From the NCBI GenBank assembly GCA_000980705.1, contig LBCK01000012.1, positions 1 to 9,518 on the forward strand: a DNA stretch of 9,518 bases, in the 5' to 3' direction. Under the pieces are notes generated by a model that searched no databases, had not been told where the DNA came from, and saw nothing but the letters and a program-made list of their open reading frames with translations. Positions 1 through 6,337 of this stretch are shown piece by piece. A program made the position numbers and the translations under genes. This DNA is from Ruminococcus sp. UNK.MGS-30. GTDB taxonomy: Bacteria > Bacillota > Clostridia > Oscillospirales > Ruminococcaceae. The stretch's first letter is position 1, and each line of letters begins with the position of its first letter.

Positions 1-10
1 TGTTTGTCAT
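1..10 (-). CDS. 5' end of a divergent gene leaving the window
   Basis: Read on the minus strand, an ATG at 10-8 begins Met-Thr-Asn and runs off the window edge. A perfect GGAGG ribosome site lies at 20-16, five bases before the ATG, and a strong minus-strand promoter sits at 78-50. Together these make a genuine translation start likely, although only three codons are visible. Nothing can be said about the product. Confidence 0.5.
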
Positions 11-49
11 TTTTTCCTCCTTGGTTTTTCTTCTTTCGTGTTTTCTTTT

Positions 50-78
50 ATTATACTACTTTTCTTTTCCCTTGTCTA
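50..78 (-). promoter_or_regulatory. Sigma-A type promoter for the divergent left-edge gene
   Basis: On the minus strand TAGACA (78-73, five of six matches to TTGACA) is followed after exactly 17 bases by a perfect TATAAT (55-50). The start of transcription would be near 43, giving a leader of about 33 bases before the ATG at 10. The promoter abuts the truncated front end of the leucine-rich-repeat remnant, so the hydrophobic-looking translation of 38-91 on the plus strand is probably promoter DNA rather than a signal peptide. Confidence 0.6.
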
Positions 79-91
79 CTTTTTTAGTATA

Positions 92-587
92 ACACCAATT
101 CCGAACAGCGTGACCAGCATTGAATATGAGGTATTCTCTGACTGTACAAGCCTGACCAGCATCACCATTCCGGATGGAGTGACCAGCATTGGAAATAGTG
201 CATTTCGCTGTTGTAGAAATCTGACTGCTCTCACACTTCCGAACAGTGTGACCAATATCGAAGAATACGCATTTCTTTATTGCGAAAGCTTGACCGACAT
301 CACAATTTCAAATTGTGTAACCCGGATTGGCAGGGAAGCATTTTCTAATTGTAAAAGTATTAAAATTGCTGTTTCTGATAAGAGGCATGAAAGCACTAAT
401 CGACAGCGGCAATCTGGAGCTGATTCAGGTGCTTCTGGAAAAGACCGACTTTGTTACCAAGAAGAACATTGATAAATTTATCCAGTACGCCATTGACACC
501 AAGCAGCAGGAGATCTATCTGACCTTGATTCACTATAAGGACGAGATCGGGGCGTATACAGATATTTCCAAGAAGTTCCGGCTGTAA
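92..587 (+). pseudogene. BspA-type leucine-rich-repeat protein remnant, truncated and frame-disrupted
   Basis: About 3.8 leucine-rich repeats of exactly 23 residues are encoded at 107-175, 176-244, 245-313 and 314 to about 372. They follow the LRR_5 pattern SVTSIx3AFxxCxxLTxITIPN. The repeat frame then reads into a polar tail that looks like out-of-frame sequence and stops at 472. Another frame, from about 385 to the stop at 587, encodes KALIDSGNLELIQVLLEKTD and ends ISKKFRL, an ankyrin-like helical tail of the sort I associate with such Ruminococcus proteins. I therefore read this as one gene with a frame change or deletion between about 360 and 390. The front end is also missing: upstream of 92 there is only T-rich DNA carrying the opposite-strand promoter. 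BspA repeats usually mediate surface or protein-protein binding, but no function is likely to remain. The stop lies 24 bases before the ATPase gene, so the two probably formed one operon. Confidence 0.6.
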
Positions 588-611
588 TAGAGCAGAAAGG
601 GAAGTATAACC

Positions 612-2107
612 ATGAATATTCATGAAGCGAAAGAGCAAATCAAAAACGCAGTGACTGCTTATCTGACAAAGGATGATCTGGGACGCTATGTGATTCCGCC
701 GCAGAAACAGCGTCCGATCTTTCTCATGGGGCCTCCCGGTGTGGGAAAAACTGCCATTATGGAACAGGTCGCCTCGGAATTGGGCATCGGTTTGCTGTCC
801 TATTCCATGACGCATCACACCAGACAGTCCGCATTGGGACTGCCGCTCATCAAGCATGTGAACTATCAGGGAGCGAGTACGATGTTTCCGAATATACCAT
901 GAGTGAGATCATCTCTTCCGTCTATGAACTGATGGAAAACACCGGCATTCAAAACGGTATTCTGTTTCTCGACGAGATCAACTGCGTTTCGGAGACACTG
1001 ACTCCGATCATGCTGCAATTCCTGCAGTATAAAGTGTTCGGCAGACACGAAGTCCCGGCTGGCTGGATCGTTGTCACTGCCGGAAATCCACCGGAATATA
1101 ACCGCTCTGTCCGGGAGTTTGACATTGCCACATGGGACAGACTGAAACGAGTAGATGTGGAACCGGATTTTGCGGTGTGGAAGGAGTTCGCATATCTGAA
1201 TGGGGTGCATTCCTCGATTCTGACCTATCTGGAAATCAAAAAGGGAAATTTCTATAAGGTGGAAACTACGGTGGACGGCAAGCGTTTTGTGACCGCCAGA
1301 GGTTGGGATGATTTGAGTCAGATGATCCACCTGTATGAACAGCACAAGATTCCCGTCGATCAGAAACTGGTGGAACAATACATTCAGAATCCGGAAATTG
1401 CACAGGATTTCGCCATTTACTATGACTTGTACAACAAGTACAAAAGCGACTATCAGATCAAAGACATTCTGGCAGGTACAGCAAGCACCGATATTCAGGA
1501 GCGTGCCAAAAGAGCAAAGTTTGATGAGCGTTTTTCTCTGGTGGGACTGCTGCTGGATGCTGTGATGGGTGCCATGCGGGAGTCTACGGAAGAAGAGGAC
1601 GTATTGGAAGAATTGGTCAAGACGCTGCGTGTGTTCAAGCGGGAATCCAAGACCGAGGACGGCGCAGCGCTGCTGAAAAAATACATCCGGAACAACCGAA
1701 AAGAACTGAACGCCGGCATTCGGGCCAAAAGTCTTTCTGAGGCACAGCAGAAACAAAAGCTGCAAGTGATGCGGATTCTGGAGGAGCAGAGCAAACTGGT
1801 GCAGTCTGATCCGGAGCAGGCAGCTTTTGCACTGGTGAAAAAGGATTTCGATAATCGGTTGAAGGCATTCCAAAAGCGAAGCGACACACTGTCGGAACAG
1901 GTGCGGCATATGTTTGCGTTTTGTGATACGGTCTTTCCCGATGGACAGGAGCAGCTGATCCTGGTGACAGAACTGACGGCGAACCCGTATAGCGCAAGAT
2001 TCCTGGGAGAACACAAGGTCGATGCATATTTTGTCCACGATAAGGAATTGATGTTCCATCAGAGACAGCTGGAACTGAACCAGGAAATTGCGAATCTGGA
2101 GCTTTAA
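612..2107 (+). pseudogene. MoxR-like AAA+ ATPase with a one-base frameshift
   Basis: Two frames together encode one AAA+ ATPase. The first (612-902) carries Walker A, GPPGVGKT, at residues 40-47 (729-752) and then the conserved SMTHHTRQSALGLPLIKH stretch. The second, open from 869 to 2107, resumes with GSEYDVSEYTMSEI, then Walker B ILFLDEIN, a sensor-1 TAGNPPEYN, a likely arginine-finger region DRLKR and a long helical C-terminal part. Restoring one G in the GGG run at 869-871 joins the frames into a protein of about 498 residues. The ATG at 899 is an internal Met codon, not a plausible independent start. The ribosome site AAAGGGA (596-602) sits nine bases before ATG 612. MoxR-type ATPases act as chaperone-like remodelers, usually with a VWA-domain partner, which is absent here. 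The break may be a real mutation or an assembly error; I see no canonical slippery heptamer at the junction. Confidence 0.75.
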
Positions 2108-2164
2108 GAGAATTTTCTGCATATGTTGTTTAAAATTGTAGTATACAAATCCAATCAAAACTAC

Positions 2165-2206
2165 AAAAGCACACAGGGCATTTCAAAATAGCTTTGTGTG
2201 CTTTTT
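2165..2206 (+). terminator. Rho-independent terminator after the ATPase gene
   Basis: A 15-base arm (2165-2179) pairs with 2191-2205 across an 11-base loop, using G-T wobble near the loop, and the right arm ends in five Ts. A-rich arm ends give it partly bidirectional character. The surrounding 53 bases (2154-2206) match 5049-5101 at 48 positions, and all five differences are transitions. Confidence 0.85.
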
Positions 2207-2352
2207 CTTGTAAATTTTTTTAGAACAGACAGACGTATGTCTTACAGTATGAGTATAATGAAGTCAAAGATAAAATGAGAAGTCTGACGAACTTAAATAA
2301 AATCATAAGATTTCTGCTTTCGGCGTTTTTTTATAAATATTATAATAAAAAA

Positions 2353-2381
2353 TTGACAAAAAAGAGATTGTGTGGTATACT
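2353..2381 (+). promoter_or_regulatory. Near-consensus extended -10 promoter of the middle cassette
   Basis: A perfect TTGACA at 2353-2358 is followed by 17 bases and TATACT at 2376-2381, which is preceded by TGG, an extended -10 (TGn) element. Transcription would begin near 2388, about 40 bases before the first gene. No operator-like palindrome overlaps the boxes, so the promoter looks constitutive and strong. Confidence 0.8.
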
Positions 2382-2426
2382 TATAGATACATAGTATTTA
2401 CCAAATGGTTGAATTCATAAGAGAGG

Positions 2427-3728
2427 ATGGGATATCTTTTGGAAGGACTGATAAACAAGCAAACAGACACCTCTGTTATAAGATATCGTGATAAATGCGA
2501 TAAATATGATTACTTAATTGCGATTGGAACAGGAGCAATTGCAGGAATCGTAGATATTATGTTTGTAGGTTCTCCGACGGACAGCAAGCTAGGAAAATGG
2601 ACTGATGCACAGGTAGATAACTGTGTAAAAGCATTTGCTAAAACAAGTGGCTGGAGTCCAAGAGCCGGAAAAGAAAATAGTACATCCAGTGCAATTGGAT
2701 TTCTTGAAAAAAAGTTTTCTGTAAATTATGATCAGCGGCACAGCGGCGATGTTGGCAGAGCTTTTTCCATGAGTGCCAAAAATCATCATATGAAATCTCT
2801 GGCACACTCTCCGGATGTTATAGGCTTGTTCTTCTCGATTCTTAGCCAATTCACGGGAATATCTGCTTTTCTGGCAAATGGCAAATTGATTACGATATCC
2901 TCGGAAACCATGGAACTGCAAGGCGGAAATTTTATCGCAAAAATTTTCTCTGGTGTAGTAAATTGGTTTGGACACCTTATGTCAGACATTGCAGGATCTT
3001 CTGGTGCAAGCGGTCGAGGAAGCGGAATTGTGATGCCGTTTTACGAGTTGTTCGGTTTGTGCCATTTTGGAAAATTCAATGCGAGCAGTAATCCACAAAA
3101 ACCAGTTTTGAATGATCTTGCCACAATCGCTACAAAAGCATTTGAATCTGGTTACGATGCTAGATTCGCTTTGACAATGGCAATTCCCGTTTTAATCAGC
3201 GATCTTTTAACACGTCTTGTTTGGGCGATTCGACACCACTTTCAATATCACAAGCCAATTCAAGAGTGCTTGCCAACAAAAAAACACGATGATCTGCGAG
3301 TGATGCTGATTGTCAGCAATGGTGTACTTTGCTTGTTCGATGGCGTAGATGCAGCGATTCGCTCTGGAGGAAACTGGGTTCTGTTCTTTACAAGACTAAA
3401 TTTGATTGCTTGGATACGTCTTATCATACTGGTTCTGAAAGAAGTCATGATTCGTTGTGGGATTGAAACACCGCTGGATGCTTTGAAACGAACCTATGAA
3501 GCAGTAACTGCATACATGCAAGAATTAGAAAAAATTGACATAGAAGCTTTCCGAAAAGAAACGGAACGGTATAATGCAATTGCAAGTGCGTTGAATCAAG
3601 CAAAATCGGAGACCGAATTAAATGCGGTGCTATATAAAACATTTGAGCAATTGAACATTCCGCTTCCTTGGAAAGGTGACTTTGACACTTTTATGAGCAA
3701 CAAAAAGAATCGTCTGGTGTTTGAATGA
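2427..3728 (+). CDS. Multi-pass membrane protein with YdjM-like His/Asp pattern
   Basis: The 433-residue product belongs to no family I can name with certainty. Hydrophobic stretches lie around residues 28-48, 129-150, 170-188, 246-268, 290-306 and 317-340, followed by a charged helical tail (350-410). Conserved-looking polar residues sit in or next to membrane segments: AGIVDIMFVG (39-48), NHHMKSLAHSPD (119-130), and GHLMSD (182-187) followed by a Gly/Ser-rich loop. This order (Asp; His...HS; GH...D) resembles YdjM/DUF457 membrane metal-dependent hydrolases, but this is my pattern reading, not a demonstrated homology. The start is uncertain. An in-frame stop at 2418-2420 bars anything earlier; ATG 2427 directly abuts GAGAGG (2421-2426), which is too close, so TTG 2439 with 12-base spacing is a real alternative. 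The gene overlaps the next by four bases (ATGA), which implies translational coupling. Confidence 0.8.
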   Translation: MGYLLEGLINKQTDTSVIRYRDKCDKYDYLIAIGTGAIAGIVDIMFVGSPTDSKLGKWTDAQVDNCVKAFAKTSGWSPRAGKENSTSSAIGFLEKKFSVNYDQRHSGDVGRAFSMSAKNHHMKSLAHSPDVIGLFFSILSQFTGISAFLANGKLITISSETMELQGGNFIAKIFSGVVNWFGHLMSDIAGSSGASGRGSGIVMPFYELFGLCHFGKFNASSNPQKPVLNDLATIATKAFESGYDARFALTMAIPVLISDLLTRLVWAIRHHFQYHKPIQECLPTKKHDDLRVMLIVSNGVLCLFDGVDAAIRSGGNWVLFFTRLNLIAWIRLIILVLKEVMIRCGIETPLDALKRTYEAVTAYMQELEKIDIEAFRKETERYNAIASALNQAKSETELNAVLYKTFEQLNIPLPWKGDFDTFMSNKKNRLVFE

Positions 3729-3982
3729 TGTTTCTATGTGATAAATGTGGTTTGTGCTGTCGAAATCTAAATCTGTCAGAAATTTACGCTGATCTTGACA
3801 GAGGAGATGGAACTTGTAAATATCTACAAGGAAATCTTTGCAGCATTTATGAAAAAAGGCCTCTAAAATGCAGGGTCGATGAAAGCTATCATGTCTACTT
3901 TCAGTCAATCATGACACGAGAAGAGTACGAGAAACTGAACAGAGATATGTGTAACTTATTAAAAAAACAAAAGGAGAAGTGA
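3725..3982 (+). CDS. Small YkgJ-type cysteine-cluster protein
   Basis: This 85-residue protein begins with C5-x2-C8-x2-C11-C12, followed by C31, C39 and the RPLKCR motif with C49. That is the pattern of the YkgJ/YcgN family, annotated as binding zinc or an iron-sulfur cluster. Most family members are longer; this one is close to a minimal version, with a charged C-terminal helix (residues 65-85). It has no membrane segment or signal peptide and should be cytosolic. The ATG overlaps the upstream stop by four bases, and a second ATG follows at 3728. Its position between two membrane-type proteins suggests a metal or cluster-handling accessory, perhaps acting on the metal-site-like upstream protein; that link is inference. 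Confidence 0.85.
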   Translation: MMFLCDKCGLCCRNLNLSEIYADLDRGDGTCKYLQGNLCSIYEKRPLKCRVDESYHVYFQSIMTREEYEKLNRDMCNLLKKQKEK

Positions 3983-3987
3983 TTTGC

Positions 3988-5007
3988 ATGCCATTACCAA
4001 TCATTTTAGCAGTTGGTGCTGCCATTGCAGGAGCTAGCGGAGTCGGAGCCGGCATCAGTGGCGGTGTAAAAATGAAGAAAGCCAATGACAAGGTGAAAGA
4101 AGCAACAGAACGAGACAAAAATAACGTTGCCAGAATGGAAAGAAAGCAAAATGAAGCCACTTCTACAATGGACAGAGTGGGACGCAAGGAGCTTGAAATC
4201 TTAAAGAGTTTCGAGAAATTTCAGGATCTGATTGAAAGAATCCAAAACAGACCGGATTTCAAACAAATTCACCGAAACAATGTTACCATTCCCCAATACA
4301 ATCCGGAGGATATCAAAAATGCACACGTTGGAGCAGCAGTTTTGTTAGGTGGTCTTGGTGGTGCGGCAGTTGGTACAGCCGGCGGGTTTGCCGCAGCAGG
4401 GGCAACAACAGCTGCCGTCATGGCGTTAGGAACAGCCTCTACCGGCACTGCAATCGCCTCTTTGTCTGGTGCAGCAGCTACCAACGCTACTTTGGCAGCT
4501 TTGGGCGGCGGAGCCGTTGCAGCCGGAGGTGGTGGCATGGCACTTGGTACGGCGGTACTTGGTGGGGCTACACTTGGAATTGGTCTTTTGGTTGGCGGTA
4601 TCATTTTTAATTTTACAGGCAGAAAACTTTCCAACAAAGCGGATAAGGCTTGGGAGCAAATGCAGGAAAATGAAAAAGAAATTAACAAGGTCGTTGATTA
4701 TCTTAACAAGCTTTCGAGTGCAGCAAACGGATTTTATTCGAGTCTAAAAAGCGTAGAACGGATTTATAGAAGTCACTTGGAAAAATTGGAAGAAATCGAA
4801 AAGCATAAGGTAAACTGGAATGATTTTACGCCAGAAGAAAAGTTGTGCGTTGAAAATCTTGTGCTTGCTGTGGGTGTCCTTTATCAAATGTGCAAGGTAC
4901 AGCTTGTTCTAAAAACTTCTGGCAAACAATTGAATCAAATCAATTATTCTGAAATCAATAAGGCAAAGAAGAACGCAAGCGAATTCGTTAACTCAGTCAA
5001 CGATTGA
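3988..5007 (+). CDS. Glycine-zipper coiled-coil protein, possibly membrane-inserting
   Basis: The product (339 residues from ATG 3988) has an unusual layout. A short Gly/Ala-rich hydrophobic N-terminus (4-26) is followed by a charged coiled coil (28-90), a long Gly/Ala/Thr-rich hydrophobic block with GxxxG-like spacing (112-208), a second coiled coil (210-275) and a helical C-terminus. Hydrophobic zipper hairpins between long helices occur in alpha-pore-forming toxins and some membrane-remodelling proteins, but I do not recognise the family. A GTG at 3979 would add three residues and overlap the upstream stop, but it lies only three bases from AAGGAG (3970-3975). ATG 3988, at 12 bases, gives a natural MPLPIILAVG start and I prefer it. 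It is the last gene of the three-gene cassette and is followed by a terminator at 5060. Confidence 0.8.
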   Translation: MPLPIILAVGAAIAGASGVGAGISGGVKMKKANDKVKEATERDKNNVARMERKQNEATSTMDRVGRKELEILKSFEKFQDLIERIQNRPDFKQIHRNNVTIPQYNPEDIKNAHVGAAVLLGGLGGAAVGTAGGFAAAGATTAAVMALGTASTGTAIASLSGAAATNATLAALGGGAVAAGGGGMALGTAVLGGATLGIGLLVGGIIFNFTGRKLSNKADKAWEQMQENEKEINKVVDYLNKLSSAANGFYSSLKSVERIYRSHLEKLEEIEKHKVNWNDFTPEEKLCVENLVLAVGVLYQMCKVQLVLKTSGKQLNQINYSEINKAKKNASEFVNSVND

Positions 5008-5059
5008 AATCCATGAAGGATTGCAAATGAAAAGAGATAAGAAATAATATCAAAGCTGC

Positions 5060-5102
5060 AAAAGCACACGAGGCATTTCAAAATAGCCTTGTGTGCTTTT
5101 TT
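5060..5102 (+). terminator. Rho-independent terminator after the middle cassette
   Basis: The arm at 5060-5074 pairs with 5086-5100 over the same 11-base loop sequence (ATTTCAAAATA) found in the terminator at 2165, and it runs into six Ts (5097-5102). The T-to-C change at 5087 relative to the other copy preserves pairing by replacing a G-T wobble with G-C. Confidence 0.85.
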
Positions 5103-5147
5103 GTATACTACACACATTTAACATGTGCAGACAAGCTACAAAATAAT

Positions 5148-5176
5148 TTGCATAAAATCGGAAAATGTGCTATAAT
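5148..5176 (+). promoter_or_regulatory. Extended -10 promoter of the TIR/RyR operon
   Basis: A perfect TATAAT at 5171-5176 is preceded by TGC, an extended -10 element. TTGCAT at 5148-5153 lies exactly 17 bases upstream as a weak -35 box. Transcription should start near 5183. The weak -35 and strong extended -10 suggest moderate basal expression. Confidence 0.6.
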
Positions 5177-5184
5177 AAAAAATA

Positions 5185-5290
5185 GAGCGACACAAAGCGA
5201 GCAAAGTGTTCTATGTGATAAGGGTAAAATTTGTTTTTCAAGATACAGAAGAAAAGGAAAGGGCAAATTTATAACTGTATTTTGTGTCTC
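5185..5290 (+). promoter_or_regulatory. Leader with nested inverted repeats upstream of the TIR operon
   Basis: At the predicted 5' end of the transcript, GAG(CG)ACACAAA (5185-5196) can pair with TTTGTGTCTC (5281-5290), leaving a two-base bulge. Inside it, AAATTTG (5227-5233) can pair with CAAATTT (5264-5270), and the T-run after it faces an A/G-rich stretch. The ribosome site AGGGAG (5310-5315) lies just outside the fold. This could be a regulatory leader or a stability element. I do not recognise a known riboswitch, and the pairing is only moderately above chance for AT-rich DNA. Confidence 0.3.
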
Positions 5291-5326
5291 ATAAATTCAT
5301 ATTTTATATAGGGAGAAAAAATAAGT

Positions 5327-6331
5327 ATGTTAACCCAGATGCAAAGTAATTATGTTAGGAAAATGGTTTTTAATGCAAATCATGTTACGGATACGTTGTT
5401 TTGTCAAGATAATCTAAAATTTTCGAAAAAGCTGCGAAAAGCACCTGTTTTGCCGAATAGAAATGATGACATTATTTTGATTTATGATTCCACCGTATTT
5501 GGTTCCGCAAAAGAGGGAGCTGTTTTTTATCCCGAACTTGTGGTGTCAAAAGATATTTTAGAGAGTCCGAAAAAAATAGAGTATCAAAATATCTCTGAGA
5601 TTAGCTTGAAAATAAACAAAGATTCTGTGAAACTAATTGCCAAAGATATATTTGATAATGAACATGAACTATGGGGTGAGGTGGGATTCAAAAATAAAAA
5701 TGCTATTTTGATATCAAATGGCATTATTGAGATGATAAATTTCTTTTCCGGTTGTGATTTCAGTACTTTAACTTTGGATATGTTGACATCAGTTAAAGGA
5801 GCAGTGCAAACAGCCAATTCATCTGCCAAAAATATGAGAATTGCGCCGCAATCGAACAATGTACAAGCTAATATTTCTGCATCTTCACAGAGACCGGTTG
5901 CACCTCCAGTACAAAAAACGCCAAGTTTTATTTTCCCTCGAAACGGGAAAAAGGTATTCCTCTGCTTTGAAGAAAAGAACAGGAATCTGGCGATTTTACT
6001 GGGAAATACACTTCGAATGCAGAATGTGATATGCTTTATAGAACCTATGGTTACACGAGGCAGTGAGGACCGAATTCTAAGGGAACTTTTTGGATGCAGT
6101 ACATTTGTCATCTTGTATTCTCCTGATATCACAGAGGATCGGCGATGTAATATTAAAATCAGAAAAACATTTGAAAAAGGGGTCGATACAGTCGTATTGT
6201 TAAATAAAAATGATGTACTTTCTGCAGAATTCAGAGCAAGACCATATCCAGTAATTACATATCAAAATAACATATTGGAATGTTGCTACCAGTTAATTCC
6301 TTATTTGCAAAGAAAAATTATGGAGGGTTAA
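5327..6331 (+). CDS. PH-like domain fused to a degenerate TIR domain
   Basis: This 334-residue soluble protein starts at ATG 5327, 11 bases after AGGGAG. Residues about 20-145 look like a bacterial PH-like domain: a DDIILIYDSTVFGSAKEG block (47-64), a series of beta strands and a final helix ILISNGIIEMINFF (127-140). A low-complexity Ser/Asn/Pro/Gln linker (about 155-205) leads to a TIR-like domain (208-330) with FLCF (211-214) in place of the FISY box, the helix NLAILLGNTLR (220-230) and the VILYSPDITEDRRCNIK segment (261-277). In active TIR domains a glutamate sits three residues after this cysteine; here it is Lys277, so NADase activity is doubtful. It may act as an adaptor or sensor that assembles with the active TIR encoded six bases downstream. 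The domain assignments come from recalled sequence patterns. Confidence 0.8.
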   Translation: MLTQMQSNYVRKMVFNANHVTDTLFCQDNLKFSKKLRKAPVLPNRNDDIILIYDSTVFGSAKEGAVFYPELVVSKDILESPKKIEYQNISEISLKINKDSVKLIAKDIFDNEHELWGEVGFKNKNAILISNGIIEMINFFSGCDFSTLTLDMLTSVKGAVQTANSSAKNMRIAPQSNNVQANISASSQRPVAPPVQKTPSFIFPRNGKKVFLCFEEKNRNLAILLGNTLRMQNVICFIEPMVTRGSEDRILRELFGCSTFVILYSPDITEDRRCNIKIRKTFEKGVDTVVLLNKNDVLSAEFRARPYPVITYQNNILECCYQLIPYLQRKIMEG

Positions 6332-6337
6332 AGCAGG

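Larger units (their letters stand above)
2108..2426. other. Intergenic region with terminator, weak palindrome and promoter
   Basis: This 319-base gap holds the terminator of the ATPase operon (2165-2206) and the promoter of the next cassette (2353-2381). Between them is AT-rich DNA with an imperfect 16-base palindrome at 2227-2242 (seven of eight pairs), an isolated TATAAT at 2254-2259 without a recognisable -35 box, and a short AAATC/GATTT hairpin near 2306-2319. I see no convincing gene here. Confidence 0.6.
5008..5326. other. Intergenic region with terminator, promoter and structured leader
   Basis: This 319-base gap holds the cassette terminator (5060-5102), the promoter of the TIR operon (5148-5176) and a leader of about 140 bases with nested pairing potential (from about 5183). 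A 67-codon open frame at 5091-5294 runs through the terminator tail and the promoter, has no ribosome site and shows no protein-like pattern, so I do not call it. Confidence 0.6.

Noticed and set aside
38..91. A hydrophobic N-terminal segment that resembles a signal peptide before the leucine-rich repeats
   Set aside because: It coincides with T-rich DNA that carries the -10 and leader of the minus-strand promoter, and no ribosome site precedes the ATG at 38.
107..313. The regularly spaced near-repeats as a CRISPR or DNA repeat array
   Set aside because: The 69-base period equals 23 codons of a leucine-rich repeat, and differences follow protein-level conservation.
866..874. Programmed -1 ribosomal frameshift site
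   Set aside because: The CAGGGA context does not form an X-XXY-YYZ slippery heptamer, and no strong hairpin was noticed just downstream.
899..2107. An independent gene starting at ATG 899
   Set aside because: Conserved AAA+ sequence continues upstream of this ATG in the same frame to 869, so it is an internal methionine of a broken gene.
866..2158. A 430-codon minus-strand open frame opposite the ATPase
   Set aside because: It lies antisense to a clearly conserved AAA+ sequence, and its translation is low-complexity, rich in Phe, His, Gln and Leu, without domain motifs. It is a shadow of the coding strand.
2227..2242. Imperfect 16-base palindrome as a repressor operator
   Set aside because: It lies more than 100 bases upstream of the only good promoter and has no second copy, so a regulatory role is not supported.
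4269..4688. Minus-strand Pro/Ala-rich open frame of 139 codons
   Set aside because: It is the complement of the Gly/Ala-rich zipper block, which automatically gives Pro/Ala-rich antisense frames.
5091..5294. A 67-codon plus-strand open frame before the TIR operon
   Set aside because: It begins in the terminator right arm, spans the predicted promoter, has no ribosome site and its translation shows no protein-like pattern.
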